Below are positions 25,301-37,300 of a stretch of DNA of 64,000 nucleotides, piece by piece. The stretch covers positions 511,295 to 575,294 of the forward strand of contig CAJNDS010002093.1 of the NCBI GenBank assembly GCA_905221605.1, in the 5' to 3' direction. Within the stretch, counting starts at the first letter, position 1. Each line of letters begins with the position of its first letter. A program made the translations under genes and the position numbers. The stretch comes from Symbiodinium natans (taxonomy: Eukaryota > Sar > Dinophyceae > Suessiales > Symbiodiniaceae). The notes below the pieces were generated by a model. That model had not been told where the DNA came from and ran no database searches. It saw nothing but the letters and a program-made list of their open reading frames with translations.

Positions 25301-28300
25301 ATTGCAGACCTTTGGTTTCACGGGGTTCTGGCCCAATTGTTCAAGGTCTAGGGTTTCGGGTTTCGGGTTTAGGGTTTGCTCCATCAAGGTAACACCTGCC
25401 AGCAAGAGAAGGTCGAGCGAGAAAGAGCCTGCGCCTGCACCGATTGACTTTGAGGGAAGGGTCCCAGAGACTCCAGACCCCCCCCCCCCCCCCGCAAAAC
25501 AAAAAAAAACAGCCCCCCCAAAAAAACAAACAGAACAAAACAACAACAACAGCCCCCAAAACAACAGTCCGAAGGGCTTTAGGGTGCAGGGTTGAGGGAT
25601 TTAGGCCCATCCCCATCCTTCAAGACCTTTAGGGCTTTGAGGGTTCGGGGTTTCGGGGCCCGGGGGGCGCAAGGGAAGCCCTCCAAAACTGCTTGGGAAG
25701 CCTGGCCCCTCGGGTTGTCGGATTTTAGGGTGTAAGGATTTAGGGTTTAGGGTTTGGGGTTTGGGGTTTAGGGTTTGGGGTTTAGGGTTTAGGGTTTGGG
25801 GTCTCAAAGTGCTGAAGCTTGTGGACCCCAACCTTATGTGGAGATCAGAACTTGGAGGTTCCGCGTACTTATGACCCCAATTATGCCTGCCCTTACAAGC
25901 CCCCTGTCTATAAGTAGACAACCCTAAACCCTAAACCCGAAACCCGAAACCCTAAACCCTAAACCCTAGCCCTAAATCCTAAACCCCAAACCCTAAACCC
26001 CAAACCTTTGCAAAGCCTTCCCCCAGGGCTGTTGGAGCGCCTGCAGAAGGGCCTGGAGAAGCACAAGGCGCCAGGGTTCAGGGTTTAGGGTTTAGGGTTA
26101 GGGTTTGGGGTTTCGGGTTTAGGGTTAGGGTTTGGGGTTTCGGGTTTAGGGTTTTAGGGTTTCGGGTTTAGGGTTTGGGGTTTAGGATTTAGGGTTAAGG
26201 GTTAAGGGTTTAGGGTTTAATTAGGGTTTAGGGTTTAGGGCTTAGGGCTTGGGGTTTGGGGTTTAGGGTTTAGGGTTTGGGGTTTGGGGTTTAGGGTTTA
26301 GGGAGCAGAAGCGGTGTCAGGCTTCTTGAGGTGTGTAGGGTTGGCGCGTCCTTAGAGTTTAGGGTTTAGGGTCCCAAAACTTAAGCCCTAAACCCTAAAC
26401 CCTAACCCTAAGCCCTAAACCCTGAGCCCTAAGCCCTAAGCCCAAAACCCTAAACCCTAAACCCTGAACCCGCAGGGTGGGCCCGCCTGAAGGAGAGCCG
26501 CCGCGAAGCCAAGAACACCCGGCACCGTTGGCGGGATGAGGTGCCTCATGGGGTTTGAGGGTTTAGGGTTTAGGGTTCCTAGATTCCTAGGGTTCCTAGG
26601 GTTCCTAAATTTCCTAGGGTTCCTAGAGGGTTCCTAGGGTTCCTAGGGTTCCTACATTTCCTAGGGTTTGTAGGGTTTGTAGGGTTCCTAGGGTTCCTAG
26701 CCTCCTCCTAGGGTTCCTAGGGTTCCTAGGGTTCCTAGGGTTCCTAGGGTTCCTAGGGTTTCTAGGGTTTCTAGGGTTCCTAGGGTTCCTAGGGTTCCTA
26801 GGGTTCCTAGGGTTCCTAGGGTTCCTAGGGTTCCTAGTTTTGGGTTGAAGGTTTAGGGTTTAGGGTTTAGTGTTTGAGGGGGTTTGAGGGGGTGTAAACC
26901 AATCTATACGCCGGATGAAAAATCGATAATCGGAAAACAAATGCTCAACGATGCAGGGGTTTGGGGGTTTGAGGGGGTTTGAAAGGTTTAGAGGGTTTAG
27001 AGGGTTTCGCGGGTTTAGAGGTTTTAGAGGGTTTAGAGGGTTTAGAGGTGTGGAGGGTTTGGGGTTTAGGATTTAGGGTTTGGGGTTTTGGGTTTGGAGG
27101 GTTTCGGGCTTGGGGTTCAGGGCTTTGAGGTGTTTAGAGGTTTCGGGTTTAGGCTTGGGGGTTTAGGGTTTCCGGGCTTTTGGGGTTTGGGATGTGGGGG
27201 TTTTAAAGGGTTTCGGGGCTCAGGGTTTACAAGGTAAACGGTTTGCAGAGGTGTTAGAAGCCTTTTTAGAGTTCAAAAGGTTTAGTGTTTAGAGAGGTTT
27301 GGATTCAGGGTCTAGGTGGTTTTTGCGCAGATAGTACAGTGTTTGTGCAGCCTTTCCCTTGAGTAGTGTTTGAGCCCAATACGTGTTAACACTGCAGCCC
27401 TGTGTTGGCTTAAAAGTCCGAGCTTTTGTGAGTTTAGCACTCCGCGCATGGTAGCGGAGCTCCTGGTCGGCAGCCAGGGCTCCGAGACTTACTAAGGGGT
27501 GCAACCCCTGAAAGGCGGGAGCTACCGCATAACCCCCTTTAGGGGTGCTGCAGCTCCGTTCCCGAGGTCCGTGTGTAGGACCCGGTCAATCCTGCAGAGA
27601 CGGGAAAAGGTGGTGGAAAGGAGAAAGGGGAGAGCACGAGATCCCCTGAGGCCATAGCACGCCGACTTGCTCGTGGCCTAGCAAGACGCCTGCAGAGGGA
27701 GGCGGACAACGAAGAGGTAGCCTTGGAACAAGGACAGGAGCAGCCCGAGGCGCGTGAAACCAGAGCTGCTCCCGCGTTGAACCTCAGCTACCTGGAGGGA
27801 CTTGCCTTGCAGGGTGGAAGCCAGCAAAACCTGGCCGCGATCCCTGAGGCGAGGGAGTTCGTGGGTGACGAGAGGTCACTGTGGACGGGTGAGCCTAGGA
27901 ACAAGGCTTCGGTAAACTACCGCCGTGCTCAGCAAGCACGGGACGCAGTTTTCAAAGGTACCCCTTTTGCTCAACGCTTTCTGGAGGACAGACCTGGAAG
28001 GCAAGCAAGGGCAAGCTTTGCGAGGGACGAGGCTGTTCGACGCGTGGCAGCAGGACCTACCCCCAGTTCCTCGTCAAGCACAAGTGCGGTAACTCACCGA
28101 CAGGGATCGGAGAGACAAAGTGTGGAGGAAGCGCCGACGCTTTCCCACGCACCAACAACAGAGTTCGAGTCAGTCGCTCCAACTCACCCTGCCACCAGCG
28201 TGTACTACAGCTCCGACGAGGAGGTTGAGGTCCAGGTGGAAGAGGAACCTGAGTCCTCAGTGACGCACCTTTCGGTGACAGAGGACACAAGCCCTGCAAC

Positions 28301-31300
28301 AGCAACCTCGGCAGGATCGTCCTCGTGGTACAACTCCAGGGCCGGCAGCGACATCTGGAGGAGAGACGAGACTCGCAGGAACGAGTAGTGGGAGCGCTAC
28401 CAGCCGTACCACGCCAACTACAGGTGGCAGCGTGGTGACTGGGACAACTGGTGGGAGACCGAGACTTGGAAGGAGCGCAGGTGGGGAAGAGACCCCCATT
28501 GACTGCGGGAGCTACCGCACACGGTCGTGAGTAGATCGGTGTATAGTTCTGTACAAATTCATTTTCCCTTGATTTGGTTTTCCAAGTTTTCCCTTTCAAC
28601 TTTCTAGGTCACACTCCGTGTGGGCCTAGGCACTGAGAGCTATGGAACAACAACTGGTGCAGATGCAGCAACAAATGGCTGAAATGGGCGCGCGTTTAAT
28701 GGAGCAGAGTGAGCAAATTGTTAGGCAACAGGCAGAAATCACCAAACAGCAAGCTGAGCTACTCGAGCTCAAGAAGCAGGAGAGACCCGGGGGGCGACTG
28801 GTGGATCCAAGGAACATTCCCAAACCCCCATCTTTTTCCGGTCGAAAAGAAGACTGGGAGCGGTGGAAGCATGTTTTTCTGTCTTGGCTAGGAACCATAC
28901 ATGACAAGTACCCTGGTTTGTTGAACTGGGCAAGCAAGCAGAAAGAGAGCATTGACCATGACAGTGATGATGTCACTCTTGAAGATTTGCAATTGAGTCA
29001 AGCGTTGTATGCGATTCTTGTCGGTTACTGTTCTGAGCAGACTCAGCAGCTGATCACTCAGGTTCCTGACGGAAATGGGCTGGAGGTGTGGCGCGTGCTG
29101 AGTAAGACAAACGAGCCGAGCAACCGAACGAAGAGCTGGGTGTGGAGAAGACATCTCATGAACCCTCAATTCCCAAGTGACATCAACAAATGGTCTGAAG
29201 CCTTTCACCAGTGGGAGGCTGAGATGAACGAGTTTGAAAAGCAGTTTCGAAAAGTAGAACCCGACGATAAGCTGAGCGTTTTGGTTCATGTTGCCCCAAA
29301 GGAAATTCAGCAGATGATTTTCTTGCATAGCAACACTTTGGACACGTACAGCAAAACCAAGGAGTACATAGAACAGTACCTTACATCCCGAAACCTTTGG
29401 AGGCGACCCCAAGGCTCGAGTTTTGGTGCGCCAAAGAAGTCTCATGTTGATGATGGTGGCCCTGCCCCCATGGACATAGGAGCTGTAAAGGCAGGAAAAG
29501 GAAAAGGGGGCAAGGAGGGCAACAAAGGCAAGTGGGACCAAGGTGGGAACTCGGACAAGTGGGGCGACAATCGCGGCTGGAGGGATCGGGGTGGAAAGGA
29601 CTCCGGAAAAGGAGACAAGGGTGGAAAAGGAAAAGGAGGAAAAGCAAGTGGTGGTGGCAAGCCAGGTGGAAAGGATGCGGGGAAGTCTGGGCATGACAAA
29701 GGAAAGAAGGAAGGAAAAGGAAAAGGAGCAGGAACAAACCCACACGCGGGGAAACAATGCCATGTGTGCAAAAGATATGGTCACATCGCGGCGGATTGTT
29801 GGTGGAAGGTGTCTGACATTTCCGAGGACAAGACAAATCAGGAGGCCCAGGCGTCCACGGGAGGTGTAGGTTCCATATCTGAGCAAGTCCACGATGTGGA
29901 TCACAACAACATGTTGTTTGCGGTGACGGATCGCATCTGTGGCGTGCGCGACCACAGTGAGGATGTTTACATGTTGATCGACTCGGGTGCTTGTGAAAGT
30001 GTGGCGCGAAATGGAGAGTTCAGTGACAACTTTGAGCCAATGCCACAAGGGAAGCAACTCTTGTCAGTGCAAGGCACTGCGCTGAGAATCTATGGCAAGC
30101 AGTATCCCAAGGTGAGGCTGGACGACGGTACAGTGGGCGAAGTGGACCTGACTGTCACCGATGCCAGTGAAACTTTGCTCAGTGTACACAGCCTTGTCTA
30201 CAAAGGGTTCGAGGTCACGTTTGGTCAAGAAGAGAGCTATCTTAGCAAAGATGGGCAGAGATACCCATTAGTGAAGAAAGGAAAGAGGTGGTATCTGAAG
30301 GTTGAGAAACTATCGCCCAGCGAGGCAGGCGTCACTGCGCAGCGCATTGCAGCGCTGGAGGGTGCCACCTCATCGTCTTCGCGAGCTCCAGTCAGCGAAA
30401 AGAAGCCAGTGGACTACTGGAAGACAGAGCGCGATTTGGTCATCCGTGTTCATGTGGTGCCAAGGCTCAGGAAGTTTAGCCCTGCGGATGCTGACGATTG
30501 CCCAGTGATCGTGGGCGACTTAGAACCAGTCAGAGCAACTGAGGCCAAGTGGGTGGATCGGACAGCAAGCGAGAGCTTCGAGGATCTCTGGTTTGGAGTC
30601 AAGAATCCCAGAGAATCTTTGCTGCGGTATTGGACAGGTGAGACCATCTTCAAGCTTAAGCCCCAGGAGGCTCAAGAATCCCAACGAATGGACTTGGAGG
30701 ACCCGTTTGGCAAAGATGACGAGGGAGATGAGTTGGCCGACGATGCGATGACATTGTGGGAACTCAAGGAGCGAGAAGAGGCGAAGCAACAGCCCATCAT
30801 GGCAGAACCAGTAGAGCCAAGCCTCGAGGAAGTCGCTGAGCACGAGCTTCACCATGCAAACTTTGAACCTTGGTGCAAGGTTTGTGTTGAAGGGCAGGGA
30901 CGTGAGAAAGCACATCGCCGACAACATGAGGATCCGAAGGAGCACATCATTTACAGCGACTACATGTACTTCACAGCTGAGGGGAAGCAAAAGAACAAGG
31001 AGGAGGTTGAAAAGAGCAAGGACTCAGAGGAGTTGAAAGGTTTGGCGATTGTTATGACAGCGATCGACAAGGACAGCCAATGCCCCTTTGCAGTGCAGGT
31101 GCCTTCGAAAGGCACAAAGAGGAACATGTACGCGGTCAATGCAATGGTGGACTGGATAAAGGACTTGGGTTGGAAGAAAGTGACAATTCAGATCGACCAG
31201 GAAAGTGCACTGGCGAAGGTGTTCGAGCAGGTGCAGCAAAGGATGGGTATGGACGTGGTGGCATTGAGAAGGAGCCCGAGGTACTCTTCCCGAAATTTGG

Positions 31301-34300
31301 CAGACGGTGAGATGGTCAATGGACTCATTGCTGGCAAAGTAAGGACTTGGGTGGCCAGTCTCCGGGATAACTACAGCGAGCAAGTGATACAAACCACGGA
31401 CATCCTGTTTCCTTGGATTGTGAGATTTGTGAGTTGGTCGTTGCCGAGGTTCCACGTGAACCAGTCCCGAACAACACCATTCCGAGTGCTCAAGGGTTAC
31501 GACTACATCTCGGAATGCCTTCCTTTTGGTGAATGTGCGCTTGGAAAATATTCAGCGAAGAAGTCTGGGGTCAAGAGTGCTTCCAGATGGGTGTGTGGGA
31601 TCTACGTCGGAAAGACCGCTAGCTCCGATGAACACATCCTGTTGACGAGTGCAGGAGCTCAGACGTTTAGAACTATCAGGAGGATGACACACGGAAGGCG
31701 TTACCAAACGAGTATCTTGGACAAGACAGCGGGAGTTCCTTGGAACACGGTGTACAAGGCCGACCAGCGCAAGCCAGAGGAGATCAGGAGCAAAGTGACA
31801 GCGCAGACAGCGCCAGAGATGAGTGATCCGGAGTATGAGCCGACTGACATCGAGCCAGCTGCAGACGAGCCTAAGACCATGGTAGTAGTGCCGCCGGTGC
31901 CCGCTCCAAGCGTGCACCTGACGCAAAAGGAAGCCGAGGATGCAGGCGGCGTGGCGCGACAGATTGACGCAGACATGACCAACGCGGACGAGGCGAAAAG
32001 GACAACAGCAATGCCGAGCCGCTCTGGAAAAGTCAGGAGAACAGAGGCCACAGCAAAGGCAAAGTCAGAACCAGCGTCATCAGCCGCAGCAGCCTCAAGG
32101 GCAGTGCCAGGAGAGGTAAGCAGTGAAGACAGCAGTTCATCGAGCTCTAGTTCGCCCACCTCGCGGTCGAGGTCGAGACACTCAGGAAATGAGGAGAACA
32201 CAGAGAAGCCAGAGTTAGGAGGTGATGTAGGATCTCCTAGCAAGGAAGTGGGCGACACCCAGGGTTTAAGCACACCTGTGGGTGCTACCACAATGGAAGA
32301 CACAGTGAGCGCAATCTTGGAAGAAACCGAGGAGAGAGATCAGATATCTTCGGTGGCGGACTACTTGGACGCGTGCGTGGTGGATGAAGAGGCTAGGCAC
32401 AAGGCCCGACTCGAGGAGATCGAGAAGCTGGATGAGATGTTCAAGGCTTTCACGCCCCGCGATCGTAGGGCGTTGCCGAAAGAAATAAAAGTGTTTGGAC
32501 ATTGTTGGGTGGACAAGGTGAGCAGTGGCATAGCCAAGTCACGACTCACCTGCCAAGACTTCAAGCGAAACAATGGTGCAGACAAGAACTCATCAGAAGG
32601 ACAAAACAACTTTTGCCCATCTCCAGGACACAGCACAACCAAGATGCTGGAGGTATACAGCCTCTACCACAACTTTCCGAGAGTGAAGGCGGACCTCACG
32701 TCAGCCTTTCTCATCGCCCGAGATGGAGGCGACGAAAAGGGGCAACCGGTGTGTATGAAGCCGCCAAGAGAGTGGCTGGACAACCTGGAGGTGTGGCTAT
32801 CCAGACAGCCAGCAGACAAGCGAGATGAAATCGGAAGCATTCCAAAGGAACACTTGGTGTGGCAAGTGGATGGCAACATCTATGGGAGGCAACCAGCCGC
32901 CAGCCAGTACAGAGACAGGCTGGATGAAATACTTGTAAGCAAGTTGCCCAAGGATCGGTATGACTTCGTCCGAGGCCGGTTGGATGGATGTGTGTTTAGG
33001 TGCACGAAGACAAAGATTGCGGTGATACACCACATTGACGACTTTGCCGTCACCGGTCCAGAAAATGACTTGGATGATCTTCTGAAGGTACAGTTGCCCA
33101 AGCATGGGTGCAAAGTGAAAGTGGGAGAGTTTGAATGGCCAGAAAAGCATGGCAAAACAAGCTCAGAGTTTCTGGGACGAGAGAAGATCAGTGTGGAAGG
33201 AACCGTGTTGACTAAGCCCAATGCCAAGCACACCGACAACATCCTCAAACTGTTGAACCTCGAGAATGCAAAGAGCAGCCCAGTGCCCGGGAGAAAATTG
33301 GATCTGGACAACAACAGCGAGCAATTGTTGGACGAGAAAGAGAAGAAGATTTTCCAATCGTGTGTAGGTAGTGCGATCTACTTGTCCCAGGACAGGATCG
33401 ACGTGAAGTTCGCTGTGAAAGAGTTGGCGCGTCGAATGAAAGATCCGCGGAAGGCTGACATGGCGAACCTAAAGGTGCTGGGGCGATATCTCAAAGGGAC
33501 ACGAGATCTGGGACACCTAACAAAGGTGGAGGATCTCGAAAGCTCAGCCGCAGGAGAGCGGGAGCTACCGCTGCACGCTTACTGTGACAGCGACTATGCG
33601 GGAGACACAGAGTCAAGGAAATCTACCTCAGGCGAGGTTCTTGTACTTGGTGGGACAGTGGTTGAAGCAAACTCGACTACTCAGTCGGGGAACCCAGCGA
33701 CAAGCTCAGGCGAGGCAGAGTTGAGATCGTTGAATCACTGCGCCCAGTCAAGTATGTACATTCAGAACTTAGCTAGGTACGATTTTGGCCTTCCGGTCTC
33801 CACGCCTCGCATTTGGTGCGATTCATCAGCAGCCTTGCAAGCAGCCAAACGAATAGGTGTGGGAAAGATGAGACACATTTCTTTGGCACATCTGTACATC
33901 CAAGAATTGGTGAAAACAAAACAGGTCATCATAGGAAAAGTGAAAGGCGTTGCGAATCCTGCTGATTGTCTGACCAAACATTTGAAGACAGGCGAAGAAG
34001 TCAGACAAGCCTGTGAACTCACAGGGATGGTCCAACTCAGCAAAGCTGGCATGGACGAGCAGGTAAGAAGAACAGCACTGAGTAGGGTCAGTACGATTGC
34101 TGACGAAGTCGAAAGAAAGTCAAACAAGTGGAAGCCTAAGATTCCCGCAAGACTTTCTCTCAGACAACTGTGTAGTGTCGTGTATAAGCCTTACCGGAGG
34201 GAGCTACCTCACTGAACATGGGAGAAGCCCTTGTAGTGAGAAGTGCAATGGTCACAGTTCTGCAGCTTGTGGAACGAGGAACTGTGGAGCAGTACCTCAG

Positions 34301-37300
34301 CGTGTCTGTGGTTTTCCTTTTGGTAAGCAGTGTGACACTCAACATGTTTCTTTTGTGGAAGCTGAAAGTTTCCAAGAACAACGAAGCCACGAATGTGTAC
34401 CTGACAAAGTACATGTCAGTGTACCACACAAATGCTACATGTGAGCACTTACGCCAAGGGTTCAAGACTCTGCGTAAATGTAAAGTGTGTGCTCACAAGA
34501 AAGTCGCAGCAGCCTAGACAAGGCAAAGCTGCAGGGGGGGTGCGCAGATAGTACAGTGTTTGTGCAGCCTTTCCCTTGAGTAGTGTTTGAGCCCAATACG
34601 TGTTAACACTGCAGCCCTGTGTTGGCTCAAAAGTCCGAGCTTTTGTGAGTTTAGCACTCCGCGCAGTTTTGGGGTTGAGGGTTTACGAACGGGCTTTGGG
34701 TTTTGGAAGGTTCGGTCTTTGGGGGAGGCAAGGTTTCTGGGTCTAGGGTCCGGAGGCTTTCGGTTGTAGGGCTTACATCTACCCACGAACTTTCCCTAAA
34801 CCCTAAACCCTAAACCCTAAACCCTAAACCCTAAACCCTCTGAGCACATACAGACTCACATAAGCCCCAGCCTTAACAAGTCCGGGCTGGTCTGGCGTGG
34901 GTTTCATGTTCATACCTCTTCTTTGTTCCGCCATCGTTTCTGTCTTTAGGGTGCCTGGGCTGAGGGCGACTTACGCCCTAAACCCTAAACCCTAAACCCT
35001 AAACCCTAAACCCTAAACCCTAAACCCTAAACCCTAAACCCTAAACCCTAAACCCTAAACCCTAAACCCTAAACCCTAAACCCTAAACCCTAAACCCTCA
35101 ACCCCAAACCCTAAACCCTAAACCTAAACTTGTGGCACCACCCTACTTGCGTGTCCAAAGAGATCCAGAGGTGGAGACCCTGAAGAAGCAGCTGCCGCAG
35201 TTGCAGCAGGCTCCCGTTGTGCTGAGGTTTGCCCAAAGCCCGTGGAGTATAAAGGGTGTATGTAGGTTTCTATGTTTCTGTTTTAAAATTGTAGTCTACT
35301 AAAGGATGTTGCTATTGGAACTTTGTAACGGTTCAGAAAGGTTTTTTAATGGTCTATCTGGGCTTCTAGGTGTTGACAGAGGCTTGTGAAGGTTCAGGGT
35401 TTGCTCAGTAACGTTACCCTTGTCTTGCCTTCTTTCAAGCGCCATCTTTGTCAATTTGTCGCAAGCCCGAATCGCAGGCCTGAAGCCCCAACCCCTACAG
35501 CAAAACCCTGTACCGTAATGAGTAGAATATGCCACGGTCGTCCATGCTGCCATATGCTTCAACATTCCATAGCATCCTATAGTGTTCTCTAGGATTCTAC
35601 AGTCTACATTCTAGTATTCCTCAAATTTCCAGACTGCATGCCGCAGTATTCCAGAATCCTCTGCGACGAAGCCCAACCTAAACCCTTAAACCCTCAACCC
35701 TGAACCCTAAACCCTAAACCCTAAACCCTAAACCCTAAACCGTACCTTGAACCCGGTTTTTGGACCGGAGCGACCGTGGCCTCTGGCAGGACCTGGATCG
35801 GGCGAAGGCTGCTCAAGGTGCGGAGAGAGAGCGATGTTTAGGGTTTAGGGTTTAGGGTTTAGGGTCTTAGGGTTTAGGGTTCAGGGTTTAGGGTTTAGTG
35901 TTCAGGGTTTAGGCCTGGTGGGTTGATCGAAATTCTTGCCCTCTGTTCGTTTCTTAAAGTAAAATGAGAAGCAGATTCTACTGGAAGTCCGAAACAACGA
36001 AAACCCTAAACGTCTCGAATCCTTAAACTCCGAACCTTAATCCGCAACAAAAGCCTTAACTCCTAAACCCTGAATCGTAAACCCTAGGAACCCTCAGCCC
36101 TAGGAAGGCTATGCCCTAGGAACCCTAAGCCCTAGGAACCCTAAACGCCAGGAACCCTAAACCCTAAACCCTAAACCCCAAACCCTAAACCCTAAACCCT
36201 AAACCCTAAATCCTAAACCCTAAATCCTAAACCCTAAACCCTAAACCCTAAACCCTAAACCCTAAACCCTAAACCCTAAACCGCAAGTTCCCTGCGCCAG
36301 GTGCCGCGTTGCCCGCGGCCGTAGCCGCCCAGCTGGCGAGTCTGGAGGCGCAGCTGAGGCTGCTGAAGGCCTGGGATTTGGGGGTTAGGGTTTAGGGTTT
36401 AGGGCTTTAGGGTTTAGGGTTTAGGGTTTAGGGGTTTAGGGGTTTAGGGTTTACTTAGGGTTTAGGGGTTTAGGGGTTTAGGTTGGGATGTTCCCCCTTA
36501 TACTAACAGTCCTTAATTGGGATTATAAGGGGGGGGTACTATAGTCGCTATGAAGGACCATTAGCATAAGGGGGAACATCCCAGGTTTAGGGTTTAGGGT
36601 TTAGGGCTTGGGGTTTCAGGGTGATTTGTTGAGTATTAGTTGGTAGTGGTTCACTATGAACAATCTTTTTTCAGCCATGTAACTACCAACTAGCTACTAG
36701 GTATTGGTTGGAAAGTATGACTATCTTCACTATCATTCTTCTTCTTGTTGTGATGATGCTCGTGACGTCTAAAACTCTTACCTGGATGATGATTTCGCAT
36801 GTGGAGATTTACTAGAATAAGGAACCCCCAAGTCTAGACCCCAAATAGTAGGATTCCCTCTAGAGTAAGGACCCCAATAAGGTACCCCTAATTTCGTAAA
36901 CCTCTGTGTGATTGTGAGAACTCCCCTCTGTGAACCTCGCGCACCCACATGCCTGTCAGGAGGAGGTGGCGGAGCTGAAATCAGGCCTCTTTGGGTTTAG
37001 GGTTTAGGGTTTAGGGTTTAGGGTTTAGGGTTTAAGGTTTAGGGTTTAGGTCTTCGTTAAGGGAAACCAAGAAACCCACGGTTTTGAAGGGTTTCGGGTT
37101 TAGGGTTTGTTCGCCTGGGTGGGGGGAAGGGGATCACAAGGGTCACAGCAGCGTCGGGCATCGAGGGAAGGGATCTTCGTGTCGTTGTGTTTGCCATGCC
37201 GCTGCAGAACATGAAGGGAAAACAGATGTTGCAGTTGCGTGATAGACAATGCCACGCGAGGTGCAAATGCTGAGCTAGTCTTGTGCGAGCCCCCGCTACA

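Larger units (their letters stand above)
27324..34665 (+). mobile_element. Intact Ty1/copia LTR retrotransposon, 7.3 kb, three ORFs
   Basis: Two 125-bp LTRs (one difference), a 5-bp target duplication, a primer-binding site, a G-rich polypurine tract and an uninterrupted 1857-codon Gag-Pol with the copia order protease-integrase-RT-RNase H. Extra frames lie before Gag (without any ATG) and after Pol (99 aa). It is inserted in the same orientation as the host gene, in the intron between the exons at 26476 and 35171. The near-identical LTRs and open frame indicate a recent, possibly still mobile, insertion. Confidence 0.97.

Noticed and set aside
27400-27421. LTR sequence TTGGCTCAA (3' LTR) resembling the end of the dinoflagellate spliced leader
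   Set aside because: Only about nine matching bases. The 5' LTR has T instead of C in this stretch, and the conserved CCGTAGCCATTTT part is missing. Chance is likelier than a relict leader.
28888-30057. Long minus-strand ORF (389 codons) opposite gag
   Set aside because: Shadow of the Gag-Pol frame; the plus frame carries the zinc knuckle and all enzyme motifs, and the minus frame has none.
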